Below are positions 60,501 through 64,000 of a DNA stretch of 64,000 bases, piece after piece. Below the pieces are notes generated by a model. It made no database searches and had not been told where the DNA came from. It was given only the letters and a program-made list of their open reading frames with translations. A program made the position numbers and the translations under genes. Position 1 is the stretch's first letter; the number at the start of each line of letters is the position of its first letter. Origin of the DNA: Paulinella micropora (lineage: Eukaryota > Cercozoa > Imbricatea > Euglyphida > Paulinellidae); contig WBZZ01000491.1 of assembly GCA_019918135.1 (NCBI GenBank), forward strand, positions 1 to 64,000, in the 5' to 3' direction.

Positions 60501-60767
60501 GTTATCAGTCCAATAATAATTAAGCCCTTCTTTTAGGTCTGTTGTTGATTTTAAAGCGAGACGTGTGTCAAATCGCGCATCGGTAAAATAAAGATTTATT
60601 GGGTCGGCATCTTCGTTCGTTAAGTCTAAGTTTGCGATTGATAGGCTGTCTGTCGCGATTTCTGACAAGCCTAAGAGAGACTTATATTGAGTACATTGTA
60701 TATATACAAAGATTTTGAAAATCTTTGAGCAAAATCTTTTTTGTGAAACTTTTTCTAAAAGTTTCAA
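57566..60767 (-). pseudogene. Large phage-like fibre protein with S74 chaperone domain, broken
   Basis: The product would exceed 1000 residues. From right to left: three tandem repeats with TDARFDTRLALKS and TDLKEGLN (60700-60370), repeats with DNQLLIYSTGQWRN and PFLRLDGT (60050-59580), VVKLTGDQ/IAGTKTF repeats, a long beta-rich shaft, and SDRRLKSDIQTLD near 57620, the start of an S74 chaperone. This is a trimeric fibre that matures by self-cleavage. It has frame breaks near 60440 (in-frame TAA), 60360, 60050, 58985 and 58840. The C-terminal half of the chaperone is inverted (57012-57336). Such fibres bind host receptors. Mutated repeats of the same 27-residue unit indicate internal duplication. 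Confidence 0.75.
60745..60765. promoter_or_regulatory. Hairpin and TATA-like stretch before the fibre gene
   Basis: GAAACTTTT and AAAAGTTTC (9-bp arms, 3-nt loop) form a perfect hairpin. A second imperfect palindrome (AGATTTTGAAAATCT) and TATATATAC lie just to the left. They stand before the first repeat codons, so the upstream Met is doubtful and this is more likely leader. Confidence 0.4.
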
Positions 60768-60818
60768 TTAATTATTTATTTATTTAAAAAATACTAAAAT
60801 ATAATAATCTTAGTATAA

Positions 60819-61331
60819 ATGCCGTCTCCCAAAGCAAGCCGACAAAATTGGGGAAAAGCAGTTGATGGAATAACAAAAAGCAAAGCAGAGAAAAATGGAA
60901 CACGCCAAAAAGGTTTTGGAACAATGCCGAAATGCGGGTAAAAATGAAGACGAAGATATGGAACGAAAAATAGCAGAGATAGAAATAAGAATTTAGCAAC
61001 GGATATCATTCATGAGAAGGACCAAGATGACACACCCGAGCAGAGTGAGAGTGAAAGTGAATGTGATTTTACTGATATCATTGCTGAAAAGATGGCGAAA
61101 ATGAAGATAAGAAGAAAGAAAGCGGAAACTAAGAGAGAAAAGAAGAAGAGTAAGAAACCGGAGCCTGAGCTGGAGAGTGAAGAAAGTGAAAGCGAGAGTA
61201 GTGAAGAAGAAGAAGAACCGAAACCGAAGAAAGGGAGAGGAAAGAAATCTAGCATATCTGTTAATGTTTTTGCTGGACAACAACAATCTAAAAAAGAAAA
61301 AATAATGAAGAAATATCTAGAATGTTTTTGA
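60819..61331 (+). pseudogene. Charged PLV protein, two frameshifts
   Basis: Starts MPSPKASRQNWGKAV at 60819. It shifts near 60895 and 60990, then runs through an acidic segment (TPEQSESESECDFTD), a Lys-rich region and an acidic Glu/Ser tract to TGA at 61331, about 165 residues. It is divergent from the fibre and followed by the integrase. Function unknown. Confidence 0.45.
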
Positions 61332-61346
61332 AATTTTAAATATAGA

Positions 61347-62338
61347 TGAGTGAGGAAATCAACTTGACAATAAACATGTAATTATTAATGCGGAAGATGC
61401 ACCTACGGGGGGAAGTAGTTAAAACAAAAGAAGAAGAAGCACTAGAAATCCATCATCAGAAAAAGAACCCGAAAATATGGAACACAATATGGGTTGATAA
61501 ACCATTAGACCAAGATTTTCTTGACTTAGCAGATATGAGTAAGATAAAAGATAAGAAAGGAAATAAAGGATATGCTTGGATGCTTGTTTGGATTGATTGT
61601 CATTCAAGATATTTAATAATCACTCCACTAAAAAATAAAACAGCAAAAGAAGTTTATTATGCTTTGAAATCAATCAAATATAAACCGAAATCAATTGCTA
61701 CCGACAGCGGGGGAGAATATAAAGGAGCGACCCGCGAATATTTTATTGAAAATGGAATTAGACATGATGTAGTTGAAGTTGGCGACCATAGAGCCTTAGC
61801 GGTTGTTGATAGAGTTATAAGGAGTATTAGAAGATGGCTAGACCTTTTATTTGAAACCAATCGTAATTTTGATTGGGTTAGTTATATTCAAGACTTAGTC
61901 AATGCTTATAATCATAAAGTTCATAGAGGGATTCAGGCTAAACCGGCGGAAGTATTTTTCGGGAGAGATAAAAATACTCAAAAAATCACTCGTGATCATT
62001 TAATAGATGAATTCAATGTCGGTGATAGTGCGAGAAAAGAAAACAAACGAAATGTTTTCTCCAAAGGTGGAAAGACTTTCAGTAAAATTATTTATAAAGT
62101 CAAAGGCCGTTCCGGATTTAAGTTAATATTAAATAACGACGAGTTAGTAAGCCCGCGAGATTTATTGAAGACTGATTTTATTAAGCCAATTGACGAAGAA
62201 AAAGATATGAAGGAGCAAACTAAAGAAGTTATTAAAGAAAAGAAAACTAAAGAACTGCTAAAGAGAGAAGAAATACAACTGGAGAACATAAGAACTAGCA
62301 AGAGGGAACGAAAAGCAAAAGTCCAATTTGATATTTAA
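61347..62338 (+). pseudogene. PLV rve-family integrase, N-terminal frameshift
   Basis: The main frame is 61388-62338 (316 residues). The first few codons are in a shifted frame from 61347 (MSEEINL). Counted from the Met at 61388, the rve core has D in FLDLADMS (49), D in IATDSGGEYKG (106) and, 34 residues later, VVDRVIRS with Asp (141) where retroviruses have Glu. This is a D-D-35-D arrangement. It also has TPLKNKTAKEV and NAYNHKVHRGIQAKPAEVFF, typical of polinton/PLV integrases, and a charged C-terminal tail. It would insert the element into host DNA. Confidence 0.85.
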
Positions 62339-62472
62339 TAAAAACTTTCCTGTATTCCTAGTGTCTCTTGTCAACTCTGTGGGAGTCGAATTCTCTTTCG
62401 GAGTCATATATTAGCCTTTATGCTTTGGTGTGTGATTCCGAAAGAGATTCCGAAAGGATAAGTCTCTCTTGT

Positions 62473-62979
62473 TTAATCAAAGATGACCCGATAAGCAGAC
62501 TTAATGGTGAGCCCGTAATAATTAGAAATAGTTTCGATGTTGTCCCAGAGACGAAATAACTTGAAACTTCCATCTGTAAAACGAACAACGAACCGCTCAG
62601 GGATTTGATGCTTTCTCATTCTAGACTTATAGCAATTCAATTTGATGGTTGGTAATCCTTCATTTCGTTGGTTGTAAAGTCTTGCGACGCCGTTCTTTTC
62701 GTCTATCTCAAACCAGTATGTATCCTTACTCTCAACTAGTTGTCTGCTATTATTGTTAGGACTGCGACTAATGATAACTCTATTCGCCCCCAACTCTGCT
62801 GGAATATTCTGTGATGTTATGAGGCCTATTCGCATAACACTCACAGCCTCTGCCAAAGCCTGCAAAACATTTTTATACAAAAAGGAAGCAAACAACAACC
62901 TTACATTGACTTCGGGGTCTTCTGGGCGGGGCTCCTCTGGTTCCTCTGGTTCCTCCAGTGTGGTTGGGTCGTCCACCAT
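62473..62979 (-). CDS. Unknown protein, 168 residues
   Basis: Starts MVDDPTTLEEPEEPEEPRPE with an acidic Pro/Glu-rich N-terminus, then a mixed alpha/beta region (FVVRFTDGSFKLFRLW, NNYYGLTIKSAYRVIF-like). The frame is intact. It is convergent with the integrase. No family recognised. It may be an accessory or DNA-binding protein of the PLV. Confidence 0.5.
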   Translation of the reverse strand: MVDDPTTLEEPEEPEEPRPEDPEVNVRLLFASFLYKNVLQALAEAVSVMRIGLITSQNIPAELGANRVIISRSPNNNSRQLVESKDTYWFEIDEKNGVARLYNQRNEGLPTIKLNCYKSRMRKHQIPERFVVRFTDGSFKLFRLWDNIETISNYYGLTIKSAYRVIFD

Positions 62980-63255
62980 CTACGCACACAAAAACGGCGA
63001 GGGTTTGGACTTCTTCTCTTGACCACTTTGGGAATTCTGAAAAAGTCGCAGAATGAAAAAAAGAAACAGACAAAAACACGTGATTGAATTTCTGGATTTC
63101 TGCTGACAACTTGAAATGCCAATAAAAAGGAAAAGCGACATTTTTTTCACACCAGCCACCTAGGCGTTGTCGCTAAAATTACACCATCCAAGTTTTTGTG
63201 CTGGACAACTTTTCTCTTTTCAGAGTAGCCTAAACCTGACCTAGTGCGAACAACA

Positions 63256-63734
63256 ATGAGTGATGACGACAGCAGAAGCGAGAGTGATGTAAAGTATGCT
63301 GAAAGAGAAACCACCAATAAGTGGTTAGAGAAATTAAGAGATAAAAATCGCGCTCAACTAATTATATATAAATCAAAAAGTGAAGTAAGAATTGACAATA
63401 TTCGGAGCAGAAAGGAGCAGAAACAACAAGAATTATTGGAATTAGAGAAACAAGAAAAAGCAGAACAAAATAAATTTTCTGCTATCGATGAATTACTGAA
63501 TAAAAAGAAGAAATAGACCGAAAAGAACGAATTGAACAAATGAAAAGAGAGGAGAAAAGAGAAGAAGAAAAAAGGAAGAGACAACTTAAGTTATTTGAGC
63601 AGTGGCTTAGTGCCGAAAATCAACCGATGGGAGTAGAGGATGAATTAAATGCACGTAAGATGATTAAGAATGGAAAAACACATTATGAAATAATTCAATT
63701 ATATGAACAATATAAAAGACGAAGAATTGAATAA
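63256..63734 (+). pseudogene. Coiled-coil protein, one frameshift
   Basis: Starts MSDDDSRSESDVKYAERETT. A long Lys/Glu coiled coil follows and a stop at 63514 in one frame. The next frame continues (KREEKREEEKRKRQLKLFEQ) to 63734, ending in QWLSAENQPMG, DELNARKMIKNG and EQYKRRRIE. About 160 residues across a shift in an A run near 63510. Similar in style to the 54 kb coiled-coil gene. Function unknown. Confidence 0.45.
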
Positions 63735-64000
63735 AGGTGGTTATAACCACTAACTCCTTTTGCGTATAGGAGTATAAACTAGTGTGTATTCAATTTTAAA
63801 AAAATTGGGCGAAAGCCCTCCTTGTTTGCAAAGGAATTTTATCTACCATACTTGTTGTGTGTGGCAGGTGGTTGAGCCGGAGTTGCTTCTAAAGAGGGAG
63901 ACAAAAAAGGTCAATTTAATGATACATACATTTTTCTCGTAGTGTGCTGTAGAAGGCTTTTTGTTTGTTTTTGTTTCTTTGTATTGATTTTGTGGTTTTA
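63735..64000. other. Right edge of the window, no gene
   Basis: AT-rich, no frame. I see no terminal inverted repeat matching the left side of the PLV, so its right end is not identified. Confidence 0.5.

Noticed and set aside
1-64000. CRISPR arrays, tRNA and rRNA genes
   Set aside because: None seen. The tandem arrays present have no spacer structure.

Overview
The window is eukaryotic DNA built almost entirely from viral and mobile-element sequence. It has LTR retrotransposon polyproteins, AATAAA signals overlapping stop codons, a polinton-like virus (PLV) gene set, satellites, and no tRNA, rRNA or obvious host housekeeping gene. The host cannot be named from sequence. A protist or a small invertebrate fits. 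Many genes carry one-base shifts or single stops, so this is either decaying integrated material or an assembly with homopolymer errors. Differences between the two copies of the large repeat are mostly homopolymer lengths plus a few real substitutions.

Layout. (1) 1-8408 and 15328-23738 are two nearly identical copies of a direct repeat with a period of about 15.33 kb. Each holds part of a minus-strand gag-like gene, a 25-bp-arm hairpin beside a G tract, a GC-rich stretch with two minus-strand genes, the gag-protease half of a Ty3/Gypsy-like element, a small minus-strand gene, and the start of a tyrosine-recombinase-like gene. (2) 8409-15327 is an AT-rich spacer with two tandem-repeat blocks, a lone zinc-finger ORF, decayed ORFs and a MITE-like palindrome. 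(3) 22.66-43.92 kb is a compact GC-rich block of about 12 mostly unrecognised genes that looks like part of a large dsDNA virus or a very large mobile element. It encodes a tyrosine recombinase-like protein, an XPF/Mus81-family (ERCC4) nuclease, a FEN1/XPG-like protein, two tandem paralogous Cys/Trp-rich proteins, a giant secreted Ser/Thr/Pro-spaced surface protein, and membrane proteins. (4) 44.09-44.55 kb is a direct/inverted repeat cluster. (5) 44.56-48.53 kb is the RT-RNaseH-integrase half of a Gypsy element, in the same orientation as the gag-protease half at 18.7-22.6 kb. (6) 48.53-50.2 kb is AT-rich with no gene. (7) 50.2-63.7 kb is a PLV. It has a double-jelly-roll major capsid protein, penton, adenovirus-type protease, coiled-coil protein, basic core protein, A32-type packaging ATPase, a large phage-like fibre with an S74 chaperone domain, and an rve integrase. 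No polymerase or helicase lies inside the window.

How it fits together. The PLV genes form a mostly leftward morphogenesis cluster (fibre, ATPase, core protein, coiled-coil protein, protease, penton, MCP) with shared hairpin leaders before several genes and a shared 37-bp hairpin after two others. A 550-bp inversion bounded by GTTC/GAAC cuts both the fibre and its downstream membrane gene. Undoing it puts both back in frame. The 22-44 kb block sits between the two halves of a Gypsy element, which suggests, without proving, that it inserted there. The 15-kb repeat arose later because it carries the left edge of that block.
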